From: Aurelia coerulea
Lineage: Eukaryota > Cnidaria > Scyphozoa > Semaeostomeae > Ulmaridae
DNA: 64,000 nucleotides
Direction of reading: 5' to 3'
NCBI GenBank assembly: GCA_039566865.1
Contig: CM076955.1
Location: 9,798,501-9,862,500 of the forward strand
Part shown: in pieces, positions 20,881 to 30,792 of the stretch
Numbering within the stretch: position 1 is the stretch's first letter
How the letters are laid out: every line of letters begins with the position of its first letter
Position numbers and translations under genes: made by a program
Notes under the pieces: generated by a model
Seen by the model: only the letters and a program-made list of their open reading frames with translations
Databases searched by the model: none
Told to the model about the DNA's origin: nothing

Positions 20881-21644
20881 AATTCCAATGCTGAAATAAC
20901 GATATCAGCGGTTTAATTTCAACAAAGCAAACTTTTTCATGACACGTTAAGACATACACTCGATTTTTCATAGGAATCTTATATCTGGGCTGCAGAAGAA
21001 CCTTATATCTGTGCTGGAGCAATTTTCTTAAAAATCTAGGACATTTTTGCAGCCAAGGTCTTTCATGGAAATATTAAATCATTGTTGCTTTAAATGTACA
21101 TTAAGTTAGAAAGGCTTGGTGTATGATAACAGCTATTTCTTAAGCTACAATAATTTCAAAAGGGTAGCTTCAACACTTACAAAGGGAACTTGTCACCTTG
21201 CACTACGTTAAAAAGAACTCAGTATCTTTTATTATCAAACCTAAGTCAAGATAAAGATGCCATGAAAAATATAAGTGACAACTTACAACTACATAGTCTT
21301 CTTGAATCTTTTTACGAAGCAAATTCGTCGCTACTTCACGGATAAATCCTGGATCTACTCAGTCTAAAGATGCTATGTCACTGCAGGTTACATTTCAAAA
21401 GCTCAAGTTGCTCTTGATATGAATAACATCGCGCAATTAAATCTAAGTTTAGCTTCTTACATAAACAATTTCAAAGGTTGTAATGTAAATGATACTTTGT
21501 TTATAAACGTTAAAGAAGCTTGAATCAATATTTTGCGGAGCATAAAATGACCTGAAGAGATGGACATTCATTTCAGAGGCGATTTATAACCCGTTTTAAC
21601 CTGTGCTATTATGGTGTGGAAAATTAGCCTTTTGAGTATGTAGC
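20881..21644. other. 5' region of the Academ-like element
   Basis: 764 bp between the gene start and the right inverted repeat. AT-rich, without a supported frame; presumably promoter and subterminal sequence of the transposon. No clear TATA box could be assigned. Confidence 0.5.
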
Positions 21645-21724
21645 GCAGAGCCAAGATTATCGATTTTTTGGAGTTCTACCACCTTAAATACACCATTTTG
21701 ATTTTTTTATGATCAGTCACGCAC
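21645..21724. repeat. Right terminal inverted repeat, 80 bp
   Basis: Reverse-complement partner of 15264-15343. It contains the GGAGTTCTACCACCTTAA block, which would be a TTAA-bordered end if the element is defined from there. Confidence 0.9.
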
Positions 21725-21813
21725 AATGTAAGTTTGATCAGGGAGCTAGAAGTTGGGCCTAATAAGTTGCATTTTGCTAAGCAGGTAATTGCAGTAATTG
21801 CGTAATGGGTTTT

Positions 21814-22710
21814 GGGTCATACCTCCAGTCTGCGGACACCTCCAGTCTGCGGACACCTCCAGTCTGCGGTCAACAAGCAAAAACTCTTGTTTTCGTCAAT
21901 AAAAAGACCGTAAATCCACGAAATTTTCTGGTCACCAAAACCTCGTTTTATTCTCATTCGAAAATTCCCGTTGAGAATTTCATCAGGCAAAGCTGATCAT
22001 CTTCTTAGGAAATTGAATCTTGACAGCCAAGAATCCTTTCCATTGCCAGCATCAGTCAATAAACCAGTGAATTCAAACTTTGTGTGTTAAATCATTGCAA
22101 AATGTTCCATTGAGACTTTTTTCACGCTCCGATTGTTTGACCATACTTTTTTTTCAAATTCCCTTGGGAGCTCTAATGATTCCGCCTCTTATTCAGGATT
22201 CAGGGGGGTTAAAGTTCAACCCATTACTGACACACCCTATCTCCAGTCTGCGGACACGTGTTTTCCATTTGTTTCTTGTGCTCTTTGAGGCCCTGTGGAA
22301 AAGTGGTAATTTAGGCCCAATTTTTACGGGATGTTATCATTGATTTGTTTTGTTAATTTTGGCTTAAAATCAAGAGCTTATTGCAATCATTGCGATTTGC
22401 AAGGTCTGGTAATAAGTTAAAAATGGCTAAATTGTTGGAAATATTCTGAAATAATGCGCTTTTAGGCAAATTCGTAGTGAATTTATTACATGTCCGCAGA
22501 CTGGAGGTCATGGCCGCCAACTGGAAAGAAACAACAAAACAAAGAAGAGCCAAGATTTTTGTGTGGAGAAATTGATTAAAATCTCATGTCGATATTCTGT
22601 TAGCACACGTATTAAACTACCTTTGTTATGAGTCACAGGTTTGTACGTGATTTCTAAGTAATGACAATTACCAATTAAATAATAGTTTCCACAGACTGGA
22701 GGTATGACCC
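21814..22710. repeat. 897-bp inverted-repeat element with CTCCAGTCTGCGG units
   Basis: GGGTCATACCTCCAGTCTGC at 21814 and its reverse complement (ending GGAGGTATGACCC at 22710) bracket the region. ACCTCCAGTCTGCGG is tandemly repeated three times at 21821-21870. Further copies occur at about 22231-22252 (direct) and 22490-22508 (inverted). No target duplication was found. Adjacent 22716-22860 carries related GCACACCGGAG and CAGAGTATGGCA/TGCCATACTCTG inverted units, suggesting a composite or second copy. Confidence 0.6.
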
Positions 22711-22892
22711 TAGTCATACTCAGGTGTGCAGAGTATGGCACTTGCACACCGGAGATTTTCAATAGGCTATTCAAATTAGACAATAGGGAACAAAAGAAAC
22801 TTCTCCTTGCACACCGGAGGTCTCGTCAAAAATTGCCATACTCTGCAGACTGGGTCATACTTGCATGGCAGTCACCCCCCCGCATACGCATG

Positions 22893-23500
22893 CAACATAA
22901 TAGACCACTTCACCCAAAGAAAAGGATCATGGGTAAGTAGGGCAAAATTTGATTCTCCAAACGCATGTTTCAACAAAATTTGTCAATCCTTTCATCTTGG
23001 CATACTATCCAGTTCTGGCTCTTATTGGCTCAAACTTTTTATCAAACTTCATGCAAATAGCACAGCACTTACCTGGAACATAGAGCTTTGCATTTTCAGT
23101 TTCCTCTTCTGTATGGACTTCCCTAAATTTATGTGCTTTCTGCACAAACTACGGTCTTCTTTGTGATTGACACCCAATCTCAAGTCTTTACTAGTAGACC
23201 CCTGCCCCTCTTTTCGATTGCTAGAACCATGTACAACACAGCATACGCTTGATTTTCAAAATGAAGGCCCCTCATACCCTTGTTTCAAATTCCAAAAAGT
23301 CTCCTTGCCATATCTTTCTTCCTTCAAACAAAATACGCTTGTATTATTTCACTTGTTATGTTTGAGGTCCTGCAAGTTCTCAAATCGATTCGAATGCACC
23401 TGTGAAACCCTTCTGAAACTCTCTGGGAATGTCAACCAAATGCGCCAGGGGGTAAGCCAAGGGGTACGGATGACAAGGGGACAAAATTTTAAGAACCAGA
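22893..23500. repeat. Left arm of a 5.6-kb inverted repeat
   Basis: About 600 bp, roughly 90% identical by eye to the reverse complement of 27860-28462. The outermost shared sequence is AATAGACCACTTCAC. Arms include GGTAAGT/ACTTACC motifs resembling splice sites and a minus-strand stretch reading VCCVVHGSSNRKEGQGS, so the arm may derive from a duplicated gene segment. Confidence 0.75.
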
Positions 23501-24524
23501 TCTTATATTTTTCTAGCCTCTTTTTGTCGAACACATACTTTTTAAAGAAACTGCCTGTAGCTACTGCATTTCTTGGAAGGTATTTGAAGTGTTCAGGGTG
23601 GGACAGGGACAGGAAGTAAATATGACGATTGTTGTGGAATCTCTAAGAAACTAACAAGAAACTCTGAGAACTGAAAATCTGATGATTTTAAAAAGCTTTC
23701 AGTAGGCTTAAATTCCTAGTTTCTTATGAAAAGAAATAGGCGTATCGTCTGTTGCATCAGTTCAAGTTTTGAAAATTACAGTATCTACTTGCTGAATCAA
23801 GGGTCAAGTAAAAATTTAATCTGAAAGTTAGAAGGAAGGATTTGCGAAGAAATGTACACTCATTTTTGAATATACTTAATATGACATTAAAGTTCCCAGG
23901 GCTGGAGGGTAGTTTCTTAAATTTTTGAATAATTTAGCTACAAACGATTTCTAACAAGTTTCTTATCTTTTTGGTGGAAGTGTATTGATTTACACATATT
24001 TTTGAGCTCTCAAATTACTTATCTCAGAACAACATCGCACCTAAAACAATGTAAAAAAAGTTGCTATTACTGTACAGGGTGTCCCAGAAAAATTGTTTGA
24101 CGTTTGATTAAATGTTAAAAAATAGCGATAAATTGTACAGACTCCTGGTTAGACAACCCTGTTCCTGAGATTTTAAATTAATTTTAGACGCCAGAATCTT
24201 GCGAATCCACTAAGAATTCCGGGAGTTACAAGCTTTTGAAGTTCAGGTTTATGCGAAAGCTGAAACCAGAGGCCCTTAACTGGCTTGTTTTCCTAAAAGA
24301 GGTCCTAAAATCGAGGTAAAAGAGGACTGTCCAATGTTTGACCACTCGTCGATATCAGAGCAAACCAAATCGGACTTCCAAAGTCATTTCATTCTTGTAA
24401 CCGTTGCCAAAATTACTTACGAATGCAAGTATCTAAAAACATGGAATGAAAAATTAATCAATGAGTGACGGGGCAATTCCGAATTGTGCTGAACTGGATT
24501 CATCCAGCATCCATAGCCTTGATT

Positions 24525-25532
24525 CAATGTTATAGAAAGGTAGTTAATGGATCAAAATCGAAGAAATGTGAAGTTTTATACGGAGTACCCCAGGGATCCG
24601 TACTGGGACCAAAGTTGTTTAAAATCTTTGTAAATGATTTACCAGATAACATCAATGATGTAGAGCTGTATATGTTCGCTGATGATACTACAGCTTACTT
24701 TATAGGAAACAATGTGGAAGAGGTTATTGATGGTCTAAATAGAATAGCAGAAACAATACATCATTGGTGTATTGACAACAAGTTGACTATCAATGCTGAA
24801 AAAACTCAGGCGATGCTCATAACTGGACAAAAGTTTGTTGGACCCCTGAGGAGGCTGTCAATTGGAGGTGAAACCATCCAGTTTGTAGACTCAGCGAAAT
24901 GCCTTGGGGTTCATACTGATAAAGGCTTAAACTGGAGTAAACAAGTAAAATCTGTTGCCAAGTCTTTTAGTGCAAAACTATCGCAACTCAAGAGAATGAA
25001 TTTTCTACAAAGAAAAATACTAGAAGAAATTTATTACAAGTCGGTAATAGCTGGGGTGGTTTATTGTATATCTGTTTGGGGAAACTGTGCCACAGCTAAG
25101 TTAAATGAAATCGAGAAGATACATAAGAGAGCAGCAAAACTGATATATGATGTGAAAAGGGGCGAGGATCCACTAGAGGTAGCTAAATGGAAACCTATAA
25201 GCTATCTTTACAAAAGAAGAGTGGCAACAATAATGCACGAAGTGCATAGAAATGAGCTGAACATAGAACTAACTGAAATGTTTGAAAAGAATAAATGTTC
25301 TAAAACCAGGGGAGCAAACAACTATGCGATACCAAGGCCTAGAACAGAACATGGGAGAACATCTATCTGTTATCGCGGTCCTCTTACCTGGAACAATCTA
25401 CCTGAATCAGTTAAAACATTAAGCACTCCAGAATTAAAGAAAAGATTAAAATTTTGTGAACTAGAGAAAATTCACTATGGAAAGGAAGCATCAATTGGAA
25501 CTAACAAGAAAGATGATTTTATTTATTTTTAG
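24525..25532 (+). CDS. LINE reverse transcriptase fragment, intact frame
   Basis: The open frame (ATG at 24465, LINE homology from about 24525) reads CEVLYGVPQGSVLGPKLFKI, LYMFADDTTAYF (catalytic FADD), IDNKLTINAEKTQAM, KCLGVHTDKGLNWSKQVKS, then VYCISVWGNCATAKLNEI, KIHKRAAKLIYDV and SICYRGPLTWNNLPESVKT near the stop at 25532. The fingers and the endonuclease are missing, so it is 5'-truncated. There are no frameshifts. Jockey/CR1-type C-terminus. It sits inside a mariner-like element, and the (TATG)n array begins 85 bp downstream, possibly the LINE's own tail. Confidence 0.78.
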   Translation, partial: QCYRKVVNGSKSKKCEVLYGVPQGSVLGPKLFKIFVNDLPDNINDVELYMFADDTTAYFIGNNVEEVIDGLNRIAETIHHWCIDNKLTINAEKTQAMLITGQKFVGPLRRLSIGGETIQFVDSAKCLGVHTDKGLNWSKQVKSVAKSFSAKLSQLKRMNFLQRKILEEIYYKSVIAGVVYCISVWGNCATAKLNEIEKIHKRAAKLIYDVKRGEDPLEVAKWKPISYLYKRRVATIMHEVHRNELNIELTEMFEKNKCSKTRGANNYAIPRPRTEHGRTSICYRGPLTWNNLPESVKTLSTPELKKRLKFCELEKIHYGKEASIGTNKKDDFIYF

Positions 25533-25617
25533 GAACTTATTTTAACAATTGTAATTAGCTCGTTTTTACTTTAATTATTTAGAAAACTTTAATTTGCAGG
25601 TCCACATCAGCACTTCT

Positions 25618-25862
25618 GTATGTATGTATGTATGTATGTATGTATGTATGTATGTATGTATGTATGTATGTATGTATGTATGTATGTATGTATGTATGTA
25701 TGTATGTATGTATGTATGTATGTATAGATGTATGTATGTATGTATGTATGTATGTATGTATGTATGTATGTATGTATGTATGTATGTATGTATGTATGTA
25801 TGTATGTATGTATGTATGTATGTATGTATGTATGTATGTATGTATGTATGTATGTATGTATG
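25618..25862. repeat. (TATG)n microsatellite
   Basis: About 245 bp of TATG tetranucleotide with a single interruption (TATAGATG near 25726). It creates artefactual Cys-Met-Tyr-Val frames. Confidence 0.97.
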
Positions 25863-26429
25863 TGCTAACTTCTGGTGTCTAAAATTAATTTAAAATCTCA
25901 GCAATATGGTTAACTTAACATGGAGCCCGTTCGGTTTTTCGTTATTTTCTAATATTTAATCAAACTTCAAACAATTATTTTGGGACACCCTGTATAGGGT
26001 CAAAACATTTTTGAGTGCAAATTACATAAGTCTCTTAGCTTTTTTTAATTCAGGTAGGGCAGCTTCTTAAGTTTTGAAAGATTGTTACTGTACAAGCTAC
26101 GACTTATTTAAAAAAAATGAGTGTACTTGTAATGGCAGTTCTTTTACAATGAAGCCAGTTTCCAAGTGGTCCAAGAAGAACAAGGAGCAGAGAAAAAAGA
26201 AAGGAAACAAAGAAGGGGCAGCACCTGTGTTCTGTATATATATGTACATGTATATTGCGCTGTCCCGCTTTTTTAAAAAGAATACTATAAATTTTGTCCA
26301 GCCTCGATATTCTTCTTTTTTCCTCGTTTTGAGCCGCAATATATTCTTAAAGTGTTCTTATTTTTTTTCAAATCTGATATGGTTTCGAACAGAAACGAAG
26401 CTTTTTGTAAAAACGAGTCGAAAAAATGA

Positions 26430-26813
26430 GCTACTCTCATTTTTTTTATAAGAAACTAAGTCCGGTGCTTGTAGGCAGTTTCTTGAATTTTAGGCCATTT
26501 TGCTGGCAAAACTGTGTTTCTTATATTTTTAATGCCGGAAGTGTAGAGTTAATTTTGTTTTGTCTAAGGGCTTCCAAAATACTTAGTAAGATCTCAAAAA
26601 CAAGTAAATAACAAAATTCGCACTCAAAGTAATGTCAATACAGTTGCTATAACCGTACACTGTTAAAACATTTTTGAGTTGATAGGAAAATTAAAATTGT
26701 AAATTACAAAAGTCTCTTAGCTTTTTCAATTAAGGTAGGGTTGTTTCTTAACTTTCGAAAAATTGAACCTACCGTTTCTTACAAGTGGTTTCTTATAAAG
26801 AAAAATGAGTGTA
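26430..26813. mobile_element. AAGAAAC-family MITE
   Basis: Begins ACTCTCATTTTTTTTATAAG and ends TTATAAAGAAAAATGAGTG. The two sides carry TTTCTTA motifs in inverted order, including AACCTACCGTTTCTTACAAG at the right. The central GTTGCTATAACCGTACACTG block is shared with 33780-33815 (inverted) and 24060-24075. Non-coding. Confidence 0.6.
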
Positions 26814-26834
26814 TGTCTGTCATGCTATTCTCTG

Positions 26835-27470
26835 TTATGAACAGCGCAAAACAGGCAACTGCTGAAAAATGAGACATAAATAGTGAGGCTGAGCAATATT
26901 CTTATAGTATTCTTAAAAATTGGATGATTCTGAGCCTGAATATTCTGATGAACATTATTCTTATAAAAAAGAGCACACTCAATAAACCCAAACGGAGCTT
27001 CATCTGAGTTGACAAAACCCCATTTATAGACTCTTTCTTGCAGGCCGTTTCCTATCACTTGAAATTGCTAATCTCATTCAAACCCGTCTGCATTTGACCC
27101 CTCCGATACCTCGTACTTCTAGCATCCTCCAACAACTCTTCCAACAGAAACTACATATGCTCCTTTTTTAAAAGAATGCTATAAATTTTGTCCAGCCTCG
27201 CTATAGAAATTTTCATCTTAAATTTGAAAACATTATTAAAGTATTCTTGTTTTTTTTTCAAATCTGATATGGTTTCAGGCAAAAATGGTACGAGAAAATG
27301 GTGGAACGAAAGAAATATTTAAGCAGCTATAACAAACATCGCAAAGCAGGCAACTGCTAAAAAATGAGACACAAATATGCGAGCTGAGGCTGAGCGATAT
27401 TCTCATGATGTTCTAAATTGGATGAATCTAAGCCTGAATATTCTCATAAATATTATTCTTATAAAGAAAG
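26835..27470. repeat. Direct repeat pair, AT-rich
   Basis: The 140-bp unit at 26835-26975 (GGCAACTGCTGAAAAATGAG through GAACATTATTCTTATAAA) recurs at 27339-27470 with about 80-85% similarity. The intervening GAATGCTATAAATTTTGTCC unit also recurs at 26279-26300. The nature of the repeat is unknown. Confidence 0.5.
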
Positions 27471-27859
27471 AGTGCATTAGAGGATCAGGGTAGGAGGCTG
27501 GAAGATATTGCCATTGATGAAGAAAAACTTCTCGTGGACCCTGTCCACCTCCTCAATAAGATTTTAAGGGCCCTTCTTTTGTTGTTGTTATCTTTGTTGC
27601 CCCTCTGTACTAAATTTAAAGGTATCACTTATTTTTAATGAGAACCTTGGATCAGGCCATGTATTAAAGGTTTCTCATTTCAAAATGTTATTTTTCGCAT
27701 TTTAATACCAAAAGTTTTCCAATTTATTTCTTATTTTTTTTTATTTCATGAATTGTCATGCTGTCTCTAATACTGCTGCAGATTCGTTTCTTGGCATTTT
27801 GAACACGCTCAACAGGAAAATGGCCAGTCAAGTTTTCTCAAGAATAGATAGAGAATAGA

Positions 27860-28462
27860 GAACTTTGTCCTTGTCCCCTACTCGGCTCACCCCTTGGCTT
27901 TCCCCCTGACGAATTTGGTGACATTCTCAGACAGTTTCAGAAGGGTTTCACAGGTGCGTTCGAATCGATTTGAGAACTTGCAGGACCTCAAACATAACAA
28001 GTGAAATAATACAAGCGTATTTTGTTTGAAGGAAGAAAGATACGGCAAGGAGACTTTTTGGAATGTGAAACAAGGGTATGAGGGGCCTTCATTTCGAAAA
28101 TCAAGCGTATGCTGTGTTGTACATGGTTATAGCAATCGAAAAGAGGGGCTGGGGTCTACTAGTATAGACTTGCGATTGGGTGTCAATCACGAAGAAGACC
28201 GCAGTTTGTGAAGGAAGCACATAAATTTAGGGAATTCCATACAGAAAAGGAAACTGAAAATGCAAAGCTCTATGTTTCAGGTAAGTGCTGTGTTATTTGC
28301 ATGAAGTTTGATAAAAGCTTGAGCGAATAAGAGCCAGAACTGGATAGTACGCCGAGATGAAAGGAATAGAGTATTTTGTTGAAACATGCGTTCGAAGAAT
28401 CAAATTTTGCCCTACTTACCCATGCTCCTTTTCTTTTTGTGAAGTGGTCTATTGCATCCTTT
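27860..28462. repeat. Right arm of the 5.6-kb inverted repeat
   Basis: Inverted partner of 22893-23500. On the + strand it shows a frame from 28026 reading VCCVVHGYSNRKEGLGS. A consensus splice donor TTTCAG|GTAAGTGC follows at about 28279-28290, so the arm may contain an exon-like unit. The family is not recognised; the CCVxxxSNR start faintly resembles THAP-type zinc fingers but the rest does not fit. Confidence 0.72.
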
Positions 28463-29800
28463 GGTTCACTCAATATCCTAGTTCCTGTTCATACAGTACT
28501 TGCCATAAGTAACTTAACACTGTTTTCGTACGAAATCGCAAATACGATTTTGTGCGATTTCGAAAGATTTCGTTCGATGCGATTTTTACTTGCAAAACAG
28601 AAAGGAAAATCGCATTCGAAATCGCAAGCGAACAGAATAAGCTTTTGCGAAAAGTTGTTTGAGTTGTTACGAAATTGATTCGTGTCAGGAAAACCACTAA
28701 TAGGATAACAAAAGTGGGTTTTATTATTGCTATTTCGTGTGATATCGCTATCGATAAGATTATTCTCTTTATAAACGGTTAAATGTTTGAGTGATCAACA
28801 AAGGTCAAAGGTATATCTGAAACAGGGCTAAGTCAATTAAGATCTACCCAGAAAAGGAGAAAGATGGAATCAAGATGGTGAAGGTGAAGTTGCGGTTTTT
28901 AGCGCCAAACGCTGGCATCGCAGAAGTAGAGAAATTCTAATCGAGTCCACGACCCCTTGTCATGCCGCTCAAGTGGTGGGCTCTATCGGGTATCAAACCC
29001 CGTCCGCCTGACTGTTCTGGCTGCAAAGTCAGAGGATCACAACACTGCGTCACAAGATAAGCAGACAAACCATGAATTTTTCTCAAAAACCTTGAAGAAA
29101 CAGGAATTTCCGGAGACCTGCTGGACTTCCGACGAGAGGAGGAAAATTAAGACGAACCAAAAGAGATACTTGTTTTCCTTCTCTCTTTCACGAACCAAAA
29201 GAGAGAATTGCAGCAATTCCAGAGACCTTCAAGGAACGTTGGAAGTTGCTAAAATGAAAAATGTCTGCAGATCACCCAAACACCAGGTGGGGGGGGGGGG
29301 GGGGAATTTGGGGTTTGGGAAATAATATCCAGGCAGATATGATTCCCTAAAAACTTATGCTGTCCTGGGTACAAAAGCAGAGCTCATCGGCGAAAATGCC
29401 ACAATTTTTTCAATTACAAGGCACCCCAGTTTAGCGGGGGCAGTTAAACAGAAGTGCAAGAAAAGGAAACTTCTCCTTGCTAAGTTCGTTATACCCAAGG
29501 GTTTTCATGGCAAAATGACTTGAAATGTGTCTCGTATTATCAAGAGATTGTTGAGACAGGGGTTCATTACAACTGATTTCTAAAGACTTTGTTGGGATTT
29601 TATTCAAACCGGGAATCTTTGAATACTAATGTTGGGAATACATACTGTTTGATACCTGCAAATCGAAAAAAGAAAGGAGAATCAGGATAAAGTGGCTAGT
29701 ATTATGGGTTTGATTTCTTGGAACCTGGCTTGCAACTTGCCTCAGTCTTCATTTTTCTAATGAAGATTTCATATTCTGTATGCTCCAGAGATGTCCTATC
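28463..29800. other. Unassigned DNA
   Basis: CGAAATCGC-type repeats at 28530-28640, a poly-G run at 29288-29306, and a possible minus-strand RNA polymerase III B-box-like GGGGTTTGATACCC (about 28990-29010) that might mark a tRNA-derived SINE. No protein gene supported. Confidence 0.35.
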
Positions 29801-29930
29801 CCATCATCAGTGGAGGTTGGCAGCCAAAAGCATTTGTTAATGGGCGAGCGAAGCGAGCCAAAGAAATAGGGGAGTCCGGGGGTACTCCCCCGGAAAAATT
29901 TTTGTGACCACGCCCTTCAGATTGGACGCT
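29801..29930. repeat. GC-hairpin repeat copy
   Basis: CAGTGGAGGTTGGCAGCC-type start, GGGCGAGCGAAGCGAGCC, then GTCCGGGGGTACTCCCCCGG and TTTTTGTGACCACGCCCTT. The last two are close to 5408-5450 (CCGGGGGCTTGCCCCCGG, TTTCTGTGACCACGCCCTT). It is therefore a dispersed family with a GC hairpin near one end. Confidence 0.55.
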
Positions 29931-30543
29931 CCAAATGAAAAAAAGCTTGTTGGAAACGAGATGAAAATCAGAAATGACAATCAGCAGAGACATAACGTGA
30001 TTACAGGAATAAACACACACATTGAGGAAAAAACTGGAGAATAGGATTCCATAAATCAGATAGATACAGATAAAACGAATGTAGTCACATCAGAGCTATG
30101 CTACATCACAGTTTATTTCTAAACAATTATGAAAAGAAATGATGTTATTTCTTCAAATTAGTCACTGCAAGGAAGTAGTGCGTGCTCCTATAATTGAAAT
30201 GCAGACTCATTCACTTCTTGAAAAAATATTGACAAAAAAAGATACAAGGCTTCAATTTCCAATTTCTGAGCACTGTGGTGTGCTCAGATGCTGGAAAATA
30301 GATTCTTTCATCTTTATTCAAGTTTGCTTCCAAGAGGTGAAAGAGTCGCCATTTCAATGATAGTTTCTAAAAATTTTTCGATGGAATCAAAGTTCTTATG
30401 TGCTTAAAATTGCATATTTGAACACAACTACATTCCATGTTACACTACTGCTTCCACAAGATATTGCTTGCAATTAATTAAACTAGTCGTGATCAAATGA
30501 TACGATACACAAATCAAATTACATGCACCGTTCAACAACTAAG

Positions 30544-30790
30544 TTATTTTCTGGAGAATCTCTCCATGCGTCTCTGATTATACGATTTAAATCGTGCAGT
30601 TACACTGGCTTTAAAATGTGCTTGCTCTGAAAGCCATCTCAACGTTTTGTGCTCAACCTGCAATGTAACGAGCATCTCATTTCTGGTTTATAGCATTGTG
30701 GTTCTACCAGACGATACAGCCCTTTTCATATGGCTAAATACCCTTTCACGATGACCACTTGTGAGAGGTGTGACATCAGCAAGGGATTTC
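30544..30790 (-). pseudogene. hAT transposase C-terminal remnant
   Basis: The minus-strand frame reads SLADVTPLTSGHRERVFSHM, KRAVSSGRTTML, a TAA, then TRNEMLVTLQVEHKTLRWL and FKASVTARFKSYNQRRMERF, ending at a stop at 30544. The 'E-R-x-F-S-x-M-K-x..-R' block resembles the C-terminal dimerisation region of hAT transposases and ZNF862/DUF4371-like proteins. It is cut at 30793 by the 5' end of a LINE. Short and carrying one stop, so a remnant. Confidence 0.5.
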
Positions 30791-30792
30791 TA

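Larger units (their letters stand above)
15264..21724 (-). mobile_element. 6.46-kb XPG-nuclease DNA transposon (Academ-like)
   Basis: Near-perfect 80-bp terminal inverted repeats (15264-15343 and 21645-21724, three mismatches, GTGCGTGACTGATCATAA outermost) enclose one minus-strand gene (20880 to 15616). The gene has N-terminal zinc-binding motifs, a conserved central domain and an XPG/FEN1-like nuclease C-terminus. That combination, with a short target duplication, is what I recall of the Academ superfamily. A 3-bp ATG is possible (15261-15263 and 21726-21728) but not clean. A TTAA followed by GGTGGTAGAACTCC occurs inside both repeats and could be the true end if the outer 37 bp are flanking. 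The gene is dead in this copy: two nested insertions and one nonsense codon. Confidence 0.82.
24075..25992. mobile_element. 1,918-bp Tc1/mariner-like element enclosing a LINE
   Basis: CAGGGTGTCCCA at 24075 and TGGGACACCCTG at 25992 begin and end inverted repeats of about 50 bp (continuing through ATTGTTTGAxxTTTGATTAAAT). They are flanked by TA (24073-24074 and 25993-25994). TA duplication and this end are typical of Tc1/mariner elements. It encodes no transposase. Its interior holds a 5'-truncated LINE (24525-25532) and a (TATG)n tract, so either the LINE jumped in or the LINE segment is being carried. Confidence 0.78.
23871..26124. mobile_element. AAGAAAC-family MITE split by a mariner-like element
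   Basis: Ends TACACTCATTTTT (left) and AAAAATGAGTGTA (right). The left part to 24074 and the right part from 25993 together match the layout of the copies at 26430-26813 and 33648-34026: GTTGCTATxACxGTA, then TCAAAACATTTTTGAG, with TTTCTTA/TAAGAAA units near both ends. No coding. The TA at the break is duplicated by the nested element. Confidence 0.6.

Noticed and set aside
21820..21875. CRISPR-like array
   Set aside because: Only three 15-bp units in tandem without spacers, in a eukaryotic transposon setting.
25594..25893. Overlapping Cys-Met-Tyr-Val repeat ORFs
   Set aside because: Direct translation of the (TATG)n microsatellite; no coding signal outside it.
26074..26611. Two overlapping 60-125 codon ORFs with no homology
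   Set aside because: They lie across MITE ends and AT-rich repeats; composition and position fit chance ORFs.
28026..28211. THAP-type zinc finger in the inverted arms
   Set aside because: CCVVHGxSNR resembles the THAP start but the downstream C-x2-H and AVPTIF-like features are missing.
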